64,000 bases of DNA from Aphis gossypii (lineage: Eukaryota > Arthropoda > Insecta > Hemiptera > Aphididae), in NCBI RefSeq assembly GCF_020184175.1, contig NC_065532.1, positions 16,926,001 to 16,990,000 of the forward strand, read 5' to 3'. Position 1 is the first letter of the stretch. Every line of letters starts with the position of its first letter. A model generated the notes under the pieces. It searched no databases, was not told the origin of the DNA, and worked only from the letters and a program-made list of their open reading frames with translations. Below, one piece after another: positions 1 to 12,309 of the stretch. The position numbers were made by a program, and so were the translations under genes.

Positions 1-229
1 TATGATAAATCATAAGATTTTTTTGTTTTAGTCTCGATAAAAAAAAAAAAAAACTAAATAAATAAATAAATCGTACAGGTTATTTGATTTCTCTCGCAAA
101 CTTTCGAACACAGACATATCGCTCGTCACAATATTATTATAATAATATTGTACCTAAAACATATTTCACCGCAAATAATGTCCATATATTTTACTTCCCC
201 TATATAACCTTGTCTACATAGTGGTCCAC
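1..229. other. AT-rich flank with TATA-like box and palindrome
   Basis: Upstream of the first G+C-richer patch. It contains poly-A, an (AATA)n tract at 53-71 and a perfect 22-bp AT palindrome at 129-150. TATATAA at 201-207 is placed about 30 bp before a possible transcription start near 230. No coding sequence is seen. Confidence 0.4.
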
Positions 230-588
230 CGGTCAAGGTCGATCCGGAATATTATTCAAAACATAATATTATATTATTATTATTATTATCGAATACACTC
301 CGCGGACCGCGGTAACAACTCCAACCACGTATCGTAATATATAATGACGATGGGTTTTTAACTGTCTCCTCCTACCCGTCCGATTCACACACGTGGTCTT
401 CGGCGTCAGCAGCGGCTACTATGGTCACCGGCCGCTGGTGCTGCAGTTGAGCTTGAGCGCAGCCGTTCGTGTCTTTCGTATACAGTATGATTCGCACGCG
501 AGAGTCGTACGGACTGTCGTTCGGTTGTCGTAAGTCTAGCCGACGTGGTCTCTCATCGTTTCTCCACTTCAATGAATATACTTTAGCC
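200..588 (+). promoter_or_regulatory. Candidate promoter and non-coding first exon
   Basis: A G+C- and CpG-richer patch in an otherwise AT-rich background. In order: TATATAA at 201-207; TCAAGGTCG at 233-241, which fits the FTZ-F1/ERR-type consensus YCAAGGYCR; the palindrome ACCGCGGT at 306-313; and a consensus donor GCC|GTAAGTA at 589 on the + strand. A short open frame starts at ATG 487 and stays open to the donor; spliced to the acceptor at 35466 it would be out of frame with the receptor start, so it would act as a uORF. Coding on the minus strand (66 codons, 372-572) is possible but resembles nothing known to me. Linkage to the receptor over 35 kb is inference; it could equally be the first exon of another gene. 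Confidence 0.35.
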
Positions 589-589
589 G

Positions 590-3500
590 TAAGTACCTAC
601 TATATTATCCTATATACAAACGGTGTTAAATTATATCATATTGTCTGATAGGAATTAATCATTTTTTAACATTAAAAAAAAAACGATTTATTAACTTTTT
701 TGAATTGTTCTCCGAACGGCTATAATAAACACTGCTTGTTTATGTCAGTCAGCAAATAAAATATATCTCCATTCTGCGTACAGTAATACTATGTGTATTA
801 GTTTAATTTTAAACGTTTGAACTAATAAAATATGTTAATAACAATTTTTAAGATTTTAAATAAATTTATTTTGGTATATCATACTAACGTAATATTATGC
901 ATTTTATACTATCTACCTACTATTTCCTACTTAGAAACGATTATTGCCAATTAGGGTTTCCCGCAAATACAGGTTATGAGGAAAGTGTAATATTAAATTA
1001 GAAATACACAGGATTGGAAAAAAGCAGTTTTTTGTTTTTGTTTTAATTTTTTTTTTTTTTTTTTGTTATGTTTTAAACAATTTATAAAAAATATTTTTTT
1101 AATTTATTACGATGGTTTGCTTCAAATGTATAGATAAATAAGTTATAAAATAACATAGTTTTTATATTATAATCTACGCCATGATTGTATAATCCGTAAT
1201 CTACAAACGAAATGTATATTTCAAAGAATAAAATATGATAAAATTTTATGGTTTTTTTTTTTTTATTCGTTTATTTAAAAACTATTTTAAACAAAACTTC
1301 TTGTCTAAAATACATCCTAACCATGAATATATATATAATAATTATCGAATCAGATCTAAAATAAAACTGAAAACTATGCAATAATAATAATTATTATTTT
1401 TTAACATAGCTTATAAAAGTTTCATCTGGAAAAAAATTTTGGGTCCGCGGTACAATTAAAAATTTAAATGCAAATCAAGTTAACTTTTTCTCGGACTGAG
1501 ATAGTTTAAAAAAAACTGTATCACTAAAATATTGACAAGACAAAGATTCATTTCAATGAAAAAAATAATCTACGTTGAATGATCATAATTGAATTTCATA
1601 TCTATGCTGACACTTTAACGTTTACATTTTTTTTTTCATCTTTATTTACATTTAATCATATACATTTTGGTTTTATAATTATATTTTTATATTTTCAAAT
1701 TATTTACCTTTGTCGATTATTTTGTTGAATTCAATTCTTAATCTGATGATGTGTGTTTGATATCTGTAAAATATATTTCTTTGAAACTCTTTTATCTATT
1801 TTATTTTTAAATTATACTACAGAGTACACTGTTTATATTTTCATCATTTTTAGAGAGCTTATTTATTCATTATCTACATAGTAGTATGTGTACTTAGTGT
1901 TTAAAACGGTTAAGTTTGATTTTAAAATGGATACAACCTTTTTTTCCAAATGATTGAACACCAATTTTCAATAATAAAAAATACTATATATAATATAATA
2001 TATATTGTGTACATTTTAATTTATTTCAAATAAAAACACAATCCATACAATAAGAAATTCCTTTGAAATATTAATTTACTAGAGTGCTTAAAACACCGAC
2101 TAAAATACCTAGAATTCATTTTGTTGTTATAATATTATATCCACATTTTGATTTAAATATATTTTAATTAATTGACACAACAAAATATGCAATTCTACAG
2201 ACTTTAATATGATTGTTTAAATTAAATAATTTATGTTATATAACGTTATAAGTTTGAGTATAACGTACATTTGTTAAATCGACTTAAATATTATATTTGT
2301 TATAAATTATTTTTTTTTTAGTGGTATATCTTATGACTTATACCTTATACCTATATGCTAAATTCGTTTATTTAACTACATAATAAATTGTCTACCGTCT
2401 ACAGATTTTTAAAATATTGAAAAACAAAATGTTTGTCAACTTAACTTAGAATAATTTTTTTTAAATGTATGAAATTCGGATTTTTGTGTTTAATGAGTTA
2501 TATATTGTTCAAAATATTTTTAAGCATATTTTTAATAACTATATCAATACTAATTTAACCTGTAACTAATGGAACTTCCATAAATAAAACATTTTCAATT
2601 TATGTAAGCAAATACTAAATTCAAGTGTAAGACATGGTAGTAATTGTTAAGAGCTAAAAAAAAGTTATGTATATTATATAACTTATGAACAATCTTGGAG
2701 TCTCGAGAAGTATATTGATATAACTTTTCTTGAAAACGGTTAAACAGTCCAGTAGTTTTGCAGTTTAAAGAGCACAAACAATCAAATAATAGAATATTAA
2801 TTTATATATATATATAATATTTCCAAACATTATGTACTTATCACATAATTTTTCATTTGTTTTGTACTAAGTATTTTTTTTAGATATATAAGTGAAGTTA
2901 AAAAAACTTGAAATGTAATGCAATCTTATAACATCAGCAAAATACCGAAAAATTTATCATCACAATTTTTTAATAGGTATTCGAAGTTCAAATTTTGACA
3001 AAATTAAATAATACACCTTATTCAAAAGAAAAACAACTTTTTAGTATGAACTTAAGATTTTAGTTATTTTGTTTAAATTCAAAAAATATTAATTGTAACA
3101 GTCTCTTATGAAACTTTTAATATTATACGCGCAAGGATATTTAATAATTTCTATACACAAAGACATTTTCAAAACCATTTTACGGTTTGTTGATCATGAC
3201 AATGTAGTTACCTCGAAATATACTACACCTACAGCAGAGCAAGATTTTCGTTTTATAAATTAAATATTTTTTGTATTGAAATGCAGAATAATAATACAGC
3301 TCTATCCGTCTATGCTACTATCCTATAGACGACAAACTTTAGAAGTGTGAGAAAGAATGATAAAGTAATAAATTCCTATCCGTAAAACTTTTTTATTTTT
3401 ACTTAAGTTCTAAAAATACCGTTGAATTATTCTAAGAGACTAGAACTGTGAATTGTTAATTTTTCGAATAGTTTTGCTGCCTTTTATAAAATATGAAATA

Positions 3501-6500
3501 AAATATATACGAATTAGTATTTGAACCGTAAGCAATATTTTTTTTAGTTTAATATTTGACAATAAAATATTTGTAGTTATAATATAGTACTATAATTCAG
3601 TGTACACTGTAGACGTAGATAGGATTTTTTTCAGAGATGTATTTTTGATTGATATATTTATTTTTATTATATGGGGTCATTTTAAACTTTTCATTGTAGT
3701 CATAAATATTTATATTAATAATATCAAATATTATGAAAACATATTTTATATAAATCTGAATCTATTAGTACATAATATTTTTCATAAATACTTGTTAAGG
3801 GCGAGTGGCAAAAGGAGCATTGTTATTCCAACGAAAAATATTTATAGAGATAGCAGTTTATTTAAAGTGAAACTAAACAAAAATGTTATAGTATTAATCA
3901 TTTTTAAAAAAAGCATATTAATTATTAAAAATGATATGCATCATAGTACATAATATTATATATTTTCAGTATTGGGAATTATATTGTGATGTTAACATTA
4001 TTATTATTGTTTCCGAGATGGTAGCAATAATATCATGTTTATTGTATCAAGTCAATATCAGTGACGTATTTAAGATTTTTTTGTGCGAGGATCTGATAGT
4101 TTTCTTAACATATTAATAAAGATTAATTTATTCAGATTAATAAATAGAAAATTGTTTATCCTGAAAACCATTTTTGAACAACTTTGAAAAAGATAGTTCG
4201 TCCCACCTCAGTGATAAATGATAATGTATTTATTACTTACACCCAACACCAACTATACATTATAGAGATGAATTTCCAATTTTTTTTTAGTGGAACTATT
4301 TAAGGTGTGTAAAATTAAGTAGTGCTATTTCGGCAAATAGCATTGGAAAACCATTTATTTTGAATAGAAAACATATATTAAAAAGCAGCATTTTAAAATT
4401 TACATTCAGATATATTTATTGACACGGCACTGTATGTAATTATTGTTACATCACTAACCTAACCACATTAATGAAAGACAGTAGGTGATTAAAATAAAAA
4501 TGATAGCCTGCATTTTTTTATTTTTTGGTCATTTTTAATAATTAAAACTTTTTACGCTAATTTTTCGAATTTCTTATTTAATTTTTTTCTTTTCGTTAAA
4601 ACTTGATACATTTTTTTTTTGTAATTTATTTAACTTTGAAACTGTTATAAGATTTTAATGCATTTTAAAAATTTTAGTGCATTAAATCACAGCCTCATTT
4701 AAAATAAATTAAATTATTTCTACGAAATGCGTTAACTATACGTAAAAATATCTATACTATTGATATGCACTAACTGCGTATAATGTTGATTTCATAATAT
4801 CTGTTGTATATCATACACAGTTATTCAGATTTACGTCTATTGTATCACTGAAAAACATAGTCAATTATATATTTGAGTTAAATAAGACTGTACATACAGT
4901 TTAAGTGTTTTAAATAAAATCACTTTTCTTTCCTGAAAAGTATTATGTTTTTAGAAAAAAATTTTCTATGCATAATTTGTATAAAACAGTTGTATTTCTT
5001 TGATAATATTTGTTTTAATGTTTTTACTTTGTTGAATAATATAGTTTACTCACCAGTTACTATTTAATAGCATTACTGTATGCATTTCAAGTAAATATTT
5101 ATTATACGATAATGCTGTTTCTAGGAATCACGACTATTGCCATAACTTCCGATCAAATGAAAATTGACATAGGATACATTTTGCGACTGGAATTTTATGA
5201 TATATTATTAATAAATTATTTATATTTTTATACGTTTCAAAAAACCTATTTAACTTTGTGATATTTTATAACATTTCTAAATTGTTCATATAAAAAAAAA
5301 AAAAAAAAAACATATTACGTACCTAGTATTATTACTTAATATTATAACTCTTCTTATTGTGAATATACATTTTGAGTTACTTTTTTATAGTTATTATTAA
5401 AAAACAAATAATAATAATAATAATAAAACTTAAATGTGTATGCCTAATTTTATCTCATTTAAACATTTAGTTAGTTGAATTTATTTTTTCTAATTTAAAT
5501 ATAATAATAACAAAATATAAAATATGACATTTTACCGTGTTTGCAGATAATACCTATACAATATATTATATAAAAATAAGAAAGTTAACTATCCAAACAT
5601 TATTTTAGTTATTATAATATATATATATAGTCATCCGTACAGTGCAGAGGTCTGATTTTATAAATACGTGATATAATCAATATTAATTTTGAATGCTAAA
5701 AGACTAATACAAAATATAAAACATTAATAACAAAATAAATCTTATAAATCATAATCAATATATTTAAAACAAAATGATTTATTGGCAGTAAAATAATTAT
5801 TTTTATTTTTTTCAATTATTTAGTGTATTTATTAAAGAAATCAAAATATTACTACTTTTAACCATAATTTTTAAAAATTTAATATTGAATAATATAAGCA
5901 TTTTTGATAACTTCTAAAAGACGGCTTTAAAAAAATAAAAATAAACAACTATATATTATATGACAAATGAATAAATTATATGTTTCATGTGAATCAAAAA
6001 TAAATACGTTACACGTAATTTTACCATTACATTTACACGTTTTAAATTTTTTTGTGGATATTCATAAGCCATATTATAATCAATGGTTTTAGAGATTAAA
6101 CTAATTCTTTGAGTTTGTAAATCATTGAGATATATCATAATATAGCATCAGCTTAAATGTTGTGTACCTATTTACTTTTTATTTTTTTTTATGCTTTACT
6201 TGCGTAACGTAACGTATGAGATAAAACATTTGGTGTATTTTGTTTTCATTAGAGAACTTTTTGGCAAAGTGTTATGAAAAATGAATGAAATGAAAATATT
6301 AAATTTATAATAATTTTACAATATATTTATTACAAAAATATCAATATGACTCATTGTAGTCTTTATACTCTAGCGATAAGCAATAGCCACTGAAAATAAT
6401 AAAATTCAATTTTGATCACTACCTATAATTAGTAATTAATATAATTAAATATTTTTGAAATTAACCCCTTGTATTGAAAATGAATTTAACTCAGATTTTT

Positions 6501-9500
6501 CAAATTAAAAATAAAGTAAATAAATTATTAAATAAGCCATTAAAATATTTCAACTAATCCATATGATCAATATAAGTTTTGTATATTCTTGAATAATTAA
6601 GACATAGTAATAATTGGATTATAATAATTACATTTACTTCATTCGCGTGGTAGTTTTTTCTTCATTTTAAATGTATGAATTTAAGTATGTAAAGCAATGT
6701 AAAGTAATAGAATTATGTTATTACTTCACATAATAGAAATATATATAAGTATAAGACAAATTATATTATGCAACGAGAAGTTAATGTAATAAATCTAGTA
6801 AATACATATTATATTATGTTCGCGAGTGTCATTAATTTCATATCGCTGTAGGCTGTTATCAAATAAAAATACTAAAATTAATTATTTCGCATAGATACAA
6901 TATTTTTTGCGACTTGTTACGTCTATTAATCGTAATGGTATTATTTATGTGTTCACCTCGTGGATTTTATTCATCAAATATTTTTTTTCTAATTTATTTT
7001 TAGCGTAATATTATTAAGTATGTTTCTATAGATAACTGACGAACCAATAGTGATTACACTGTCTGTTATACCTACTACAGTCAATAAATAACAGTATTAT
7101 AAATTAAAATACTTATACCTCCTCAAGGATTTATTGTTATTAAACGAATTCGACAAATTAATTTAACTTTTGTCATCGATTAAAACCACTCTACGAGGTG
7201 GTGAGAGGACCTATTTTTTATAACTCTATTTAATATAATAATATATACCTAAGTATTAAAGTTAAAAAAATATATACTACATCAAGATCATAAATCTGCC
7301 AACTTTTGATTATCTTTTACTAATAAATTACGGTATTTTTTAAGCAACTACCTGTAAATAATTACTTTGAGCGCGAGTTGTATTAGCTCAAGATGTATGT
7401 GCAACAGTAACATAACTTCAATGGTAATGATGCGAATTTTTAAATCTTGTATACAACGATTTCGAGGTTTGCGACGACAACTCACGGTCGTCTAGATGTA
7501 ACATAATAAACCGATTTTATGCGGTTATTAAAATAAATACTCTATAAAAAAAAAAAATCATCTCTGAAATCGCACTTAAATAATTAAACATTGTAAAAAG
7601 GAAATATAAATTTAAATTTAAATTTTTTCATTGGACTTAATAATTCTTAATAAAATAAAAAACAACTTCCATAGGATACTAAGAGTTCAAACTGGTAAAG
7701 TACCTACTTAATCACAGTGACCCATTTTGGTTTGTAATTAAACAGAATGAGCAGTGAGCAGTGTATAGAAACAAATCGTAGTAGGTACTATCATGAATGG
7801 CAAAGTTTACTTACGAATGTACACTTATTGTAGAAAATATAACCACAACGATCAATATGTGCAAACTTAAAATAAATTAAATGAAATCATAAAACAATAT
7901 TTTATAATATAGTCGGTAATACATATATACAAATACGGAAACACAAAATTAGTTTAGTATATTTGTGTAATAATTTTGTACGCAATGAGGTATTCTGAAA
8001 CAAAAAAAAAAAACCTCGGTTCCTTAAGAAAATGCAATTTTTTTTATATGTTACTTACACTGAAATACTGAATTATTCATAATATGATGAAATTATGAAT
8101 TAAATTTAAAATAACAACCGTACAGCTACCGCGCGTACTGACTCAGATTCAAACTCGTCCTTTAGTTTGGTTTGTTAACAACTTGCACGTTACCTACTAA
8201 ATTAAATAACCACATGAAAGAGTCGACTCGAGAATATCAGGAATAATATTATGTTTCCGTGTCGTTTGTCACTGTGTATTCGTATAACATGTAATAACAT
8301 AATATATTAAGGTACACTAATTTCAGTGTTTAGCAATTCGTTATTATTTTTATTGTCCTCGTTCCGACAGATTTCACGCGCACGAGATAGCGATAAAAGA
8401 AAATACATAAAAACCGTTTTAACTTTATTGTTATTTTTACAAAATAACCATTTATATAAGATCGCCGAAACACGTGGAATGTAGGTACTATGATACTTAG
8501 ACTGTCGGTTTATATTTTGTTAAACGAATAGAAGAAAGTTTAAAAATGTCGACTTTAGATTGCATTTGTCTTATTTAGCTTCATACTATTATTATTTCGT
8601 GACGTGTAGATCAACTGAGTTAATTTACATTGTAATGTAGAAAAAATGTTAAAACAATTACTATAGAAATACATTTCTTGCACATAATTCGATGATGTAT
8701 AATAACAACCCTTTTATTAAAATTATGATATCAACTAGTTGTCACCAAACCAATATAGGGTCCGCGGGTCACAACGTGTCGGCTTATTATCTTAATCATC
8801 GGTTTGTTATGTTCAAATTGCTTGCTTTAAAAAATAATTTAAATATATTTTTTAAGACAAATAATAAAATATAGTTCTATGTATTATACTACAATAATAT
8901 TGTATTGTACGAAGCGCAAAACTTTCACAATGACAATCAGACGACGATGTGCCTATAAAGTAAAAAACAAGACATCACGCAGTAAACCGGCTAGGGTTAG
9001 GTTCTGTAGGCCATGAAATCAATCAAACAACTATTTTTATTTCTAATATATGTATTTTCATTGAATAACAATAATTATATTATTTTCTTTGAGAGTATTG
9101 AACACATCTATGGAACATATAATTGTTTTGTTTGTATGAATGAACTCAATGATACTCTAAGGATATTACATTATGTAATACAAAAACATGATAGAATATA
9201 CTAAACTGTTAAAGACTCATCTAAATTTTTTTTTATATAACATTTTAGTTATACAACATTGAGAATGTTATTTTTTCCCGAATGTGTTATATTTGGGGTT
9301 AGTTTACCAAAACGTTATCTGCATTACGTTTCCATAGAAAAAAATATTTTTCTACGATCATGTATTTATTTCGAACTATGGATTTCATTAGTATTTTGGT
9401 TTGAAAATAATAAGTGTGTAGGTTTATATTATATATTTTAAATTTTAAAGCAATAAAATAAGTATGATATTTTACAACATGCGTATTTTAATTTTCAAAT

Positions 9501-11317
9501 GAATATTGAGGGGGCTAGAATAAATTATAAATGCCTCCTTCTCATAACCACCTAATTTCCAATGATAACACAATAATTTAAACCATTAATAAATGAAGAA
9601 CATATTATTATACACATGCGAAACAAAACATTGTCCGTGACCCAACTACGAGATACCGATCAAAAATTAAAACATGTTTATTGTTAGAACATAAGTTCTA
9701 TTATATTGTTGTTTGTACGTACATTTGCTACATTTTATTGGATATTAAAATTTAATTATCTTATAATAAATTTAACTTTATCTTAAATGTCTATCAAAGT
9801 TATATTTCATTATTATGTATCTACTAATAAATAAATAGTATTTAATTGGTTCTATTTAAATATTCTAATACCTATACTCATTAACATTATAACTTGATGG
9901 TTAGAGTGGACTTTTTTTCTCCGGTATTAAATATAAAAACTTTTTTTTTCAACTGAAAGCTCCACTTATAAATTATTTATTATTTAGTGGATAATTTTTT
10001 AAAAAATGTTTTGATATTTCAAAATTAAAATTCGTATAAGTGATATTTGATTTATTTAAATTTGTATACTGAAGATAACAGTTTCACGATAATGTAATTA
10101 AAAATATGAAAGTTATGATGACTTAAACATTTCGAAAAGTATAATCTATTAAAATTTATAATTTTTAAAATTAATCCAATTCATAATTTTTATTTATAGT
10201 ATTTATAACTATTTTATATTTGATAATTTATAGTAGAAAAAAAATTATTTTTGAAAAACAGAAGTTTGTATTGCCACAAAGCAATCTTTACGTAGATATA
10301 GGTAGGTAGTACAAAAACTTTTAAGAATTAGTGATACCTACATTTTTTTTTTTTTTTGTCAATTTATTGAGAAGCTTTATGCAACTCTAATGTACTTATA
10401 AGTGTGTCGTCCATGACATACATAGTAGCTTAACTTCATATTATCTACAAAAATAAATAAAATGCTTAATAAATATAATATTCATATTTCCATAAAATTT
10501 TTATCTGTTATAATTATTACAATGAATCTTAGAATTCAAGCTGATGTCTTATTTTATATAAACAATCTAAATCGCCATTGTTTTAAAAGTTTCCACGGAA
10601 TTTTTTTTTTAATTTTGTTTTCGATCAAGTTTTCTTTATAATAATATAAAATAATCATATTATATTACATGTATATGCTTTAGATATCTATATAGTTTTT
10701 TTTTTACTGTCATCACAACAACAACCTACATCAAAACCACTTTCGCTTTAACCTATTATCTTATTAGTTATTAGATACCCTTGATGCATCAACAAATTGG
10801 ATAATATTAATATATAATTAACTAAAACTGTTCTTATTTTATGCTATGTTCAATTTTATAAATAAAAATACCCCTTCATTTTAAATTAAAACACAAAATC
10901 TTGTTTAATCGTAACACAGTAAATTACTTTTCAAACTATTTGAAAAAAAAAGAAAATTAATAAATTTCACACAAAGTACTTAGGTACCTACACATTTTTC
11001 TAATAAATATAATAAACTATATTTTTATAATACTTCAGGTAGGTACACAATACAAAATAATAGTTAGGGTAGGTGGTAGAGTATTCAACTCACTGAAATG
11101 TTAAGTACCTATAATAAAATATATTTTTTAATTCTTAACACCATGTAAAATAAAAAAAATATTCATTTTATTATAGATTATTAAATAATAAAAATAGATT
11201 TGACTTTGTGTAGCTACTCATAAAGTTATAAACTACGGGTAAATTACATTTTTTTGAAATATTTTTCACATTTTTAGTTAAGTTGAACAATGCGACGATG
11301 TATTATACTAGCTACGG
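590..11317. other. AT-rich, no gene recognised
   Basis: Long AT-rich tract with homopolymer runs (poly-T near 1050, poly-A near 5290) and short simple repeats such as AAT near 5410. A mildly G+C-richer spot at 8120-8260 (GCTACCGCGCGTACTGACTC and surroundings) has no open frame. The longest open frames (117 codons from 3600; 63 codons from 9013) have the Ile/Asn/Lys/Phe/Tyr composition expected of chance AT-rich frames. If the first exon at 200-588 is real this is intronic; otherwise it is intergenic. Confidence 0.6.
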
Positions 11318-12309
11318 TTAAATGGGCGCACACTAGTTGCCTTCCGAAGTAAAAAATGTCCCTAATTTTATATGAACTATATATACGAGTTGGCTCCCGG
11401 TGTACCCTAAATTTGATCATAAACGAAAAGGGTCTAGTACTAGTTTTCTTTCATTAGTTAGGTAATAAATATATAAGCAGTTCCAAACATTTTCAAACAT
11501 CATGTATCGAAATAAATTTGTAATTTCAAAGTCGTAATTTTTGATTTTTGTTATATTTGATACGATTATATTATATTTAGTAGATACATATATACCAGAA
11601 GATTCAATTTTTCCACCTCATATATGAGCAGAAAAAATTTTCAGCAATCATCGCTCAACCAATACATGTGAAATGCGAATCCTTCCATAACAAATTTAAT
11701 AGCTATTTTGAGTCTTCACATCCTAATATATACAAATTTATCGAAGTCTTAAAATTAATTCAGACTGAGACTGTAATTTTAATACAAAGTTCTACATGAA
11801 CTACATTACTACATGAACTATTACAAATTAGAAACAAAATAATTTTCTAAAAAATACAAGCCTAAGCAATGTTATAAATAATTTTTTTTAGGTATACACA
11901 TGTTATTGTATTATTATTATCATACATTTATTTTATTGACTAATTATAGGTACTACTTCCTATATTGTTTGACTTATTAATTTATTATTTTTATGGTTGA
12001 GTATTTTTTTTATAAATGTCGTATCCCAGACAGAAAATATTATTATTGTTTTTAACCAAGTCTGATATTCTTAATAATGAATAAACATTACTTATTTATG
12101 AAGAACTGTTTAGAGAAGTATATGAACCACTACTTAACTTAATCCTATATGGGAGACAACTAGTGTGAAAATTCTTGGGAGGCAACTCGTATATAATTAT
12201 GAACTGCCTGGTCATCGGAGGCAACTAGTGTAAATTAACCTTTTTATTTACGATAAGGACGGGAGGCAATTCGCATATTTTGGGAGGCAACTAGTAAGTG
12301 CCAGGTTAA
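11318..12309. mobile_element. Non-autonomous TTAA-flanked DNA transposon
   Basis: TTAA at 11318-11321 and again at 12306-12309 bracket a 984 bp element. The ends are inverted: the left end reads ATGGGCGCACACTAGTTGCC and the right end reversed reads CCTGGCACTTACTAGTTGCC, 14 of 20 identical with the inner CTAGTTGCC fixed. The motif GGAGGCAACTAGT or close variants repeats inside both ends: inverted near 11330 and 11385, direct near 12150, 12178, 12220, 12262 and 12283. These are sub-terminal repeats typical of transposase binding. There is no transposase frame. TTAA duplication plus a CC-starting terminus suggests a piggyBac-like MITE, but the superfamily is inferred. Confidence 0.65.

Noticed and set aside
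129..150. Perfect 22-bp palindrome of A/T with C/G ends
   Set aside because: Low-complexity ATT/TAA sequence; such palindromes arise by chance often in this composition.
372..572. 66-codon minus-strand frame
   Set aside because: It lies in the CpG-richer patch that better fits a + strand promoter/first exon; the peptide matches no family known to me.
3600..3953. 117-codon open frame on + strand
   Set aside because: It starts on GTG, not ATG, and is dominated by Ile, Asn, Lys, Phe and Tyr, as expected for non-coding AT-rich DNA; no motif or splice context supports it.
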